This document shows, one piece after another, positions 63,654-64,000 of a DNA stretch of 64,000 nt. Position 1 is the first letter of the stretch; every line of letters starts with the position of its first letter. This DNA comes from Fuerstiella marisgermanici (GTDB taxonomy: Bacteria > Planctomycetota > Planctomycetia > Planctomycetales > Planctomycetaceae). A program made the position numbers and the translations under genes. The stretch is taken from NCBI RefSeq assembly GCF_001983935.1, contig NZ_CP017641.1, forward strand, positions 5,985,001-6,049,000, given 5' to 3'. Under the pieces are notes generated by a model that saw only the letters and a list, made by a program, of their open reading frames with translations, was not told the DNA's origin and did no database searches.

Positions 63654-64000
63654 AGTGGCGTCTACAAGCAGTATTAGCGAGACGACCAGTCCTGAGCTAT
63701 GGAGAGTAGCCGTACTACGATACCCGGAGTCAATCTGTTGGTTGGAATTCGTCGAGAATTCCTAAGTTGGGGTGTGGTCGCTAAACACCGCTTGGTTTTC
63801 GAGAGTGCGGTTCAACTATGCGAAGCTTGCTATGCCCGGGAAATTAAGAGCCAAAGGAAAGCGCCGACGAATCGAAGCCCCCGTTCTCTCCTGACCGGCG
63901 TCGTGCAACTCGCGAACAAACGCCCCCAAAGTTGTCGCTAACTGGTATGACTCAAATCTTGAGTCTGTTGCTGGTGCAGCGTTCGCAACCTTCGGTAACT
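63654..64000. other. Right-edge region without a supportable gene
   Basis: 347 bases upstream of paralogue 3. Apart from site 5 and a perfect hairpin GACTCAA-ATC-TTGAGTC (63948-63964) I see nothing. An 80-codon frame at 63699-63941 lacks a convincing start, signal or family motif. Confidence 0.4.
63683..63691 (-). promoter_or_regulatory. Candidate half-site ACTGGTCG upstream of paralogue 3 (site 5)
   Basis: Minus-strand reading GGACTGGTCGTC keeps the first half of the TGGTCGGAC motif, 30 bases upstream of the start at 63653, the same spacing as sites 2 and 3. The second half is not conserved. Confidence 0.3.

Noticed and set aside
43327-63691. Classical Zur box upstream of the metal blocks
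   Set aside because: No AT-rich TGNTATNATATNACA-like palindrome was found at any block start; only the GC-rich TGGTCGGAC motif recurs.

Overview
This window looks like the chromosome of a planctomycete (order Planctomycetales; a Fuerstiella- or Gimesia-like organism is a guess from gene style and mid-50s GC). The evidence is the mix of families: a PSCyt1/DUF1549/DUF1553 protein coupled to a DUF1501 protein, a formylglycine sulfatase, DUF1080 and DUF1559 proteins, FG-GAP and PQQ-propeller secreted proteins, an exosortase with a PEP-CTERM protein, very large secreted proteins with an N-terminal LE-x-LLLT type motif, and an mraZ with no dcw cluster beside it. No rRNA, tRNA, CRISPR array, phage or transposase gene was seen.
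Layout. 1-7.3 kb: comM (cut by the left edge), a cupredoxin-like protein with a clear terminator, an anchored acidic protein, orphan mraZ, and an HlyD adaptor followed by rsmE. 7.3-15.2 kb: one gene for a 2622-residue secreted protein with two degenerate metallopeptidase-like domains. 16-22 kb: hisS, an ABC-2 permease, a divergent pair of haem-binding secreted proteins and two amidohydrolases. 22-34 kb: a same-strand run typical of planctomycete polymer degradation (sulfatase, unknown secreted protein, DUF1549/1553, DUF1501, PQQ propeller, FG-GAP protein, Nudix) with a divergent DUF1080 gene. 34-37.5 kb: a FabH-like enzyme, folD and a small lipoprotein.
The most interesting part is 37.9-63.7 kb, almost all on the minus strand. 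It holds three gene blocks, each starting with a small Cys/His-rich membrane protein of the same unnamed (DUF2946-like) type ending in SRGPP. Block I (43.3-37.9 kb): paralogue 1, DUF1559 pseudopilin, PQQ/EF-hand protein, lipoprotein, His-containing beta-propeller that may be an AztD-like zinc chaperone. Block II (51.5-43.5 kb): paralogue 2, one-TM protein, COG0523 metal GTPase, thioredoxin-like lipoprotein, prepilin-peptidase homologue, 75-residue small protein, MoxR ATPase, His-Asp-rich lipoprotein, COG0701 permease; most of these overlap by 1 to 8 bases. Block III (63.7-55.1 kb): paralogue 3, a frameshifted DUF1559 gene, a giant surface protein interrupted by one in-frame TAG, and a PEP-CTERM protein. 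An exosortase/TPR pair lies between blocks II and III. A near-palindromic TGGTCGGAC box sits 25-31 bases before the start codon of all three paralogues (weaker at the third). I read this as a metal-responsive (probably zinc) surface and chaperone system; that is inference.
Two dispersed repeat families also occur: three copies of a ~264 bp MITE-like imperfect palindrome and three copies of a ~100 bp hairpin-headed repeat, two of which flank the exosortase/TPR pair in inverted orientation.
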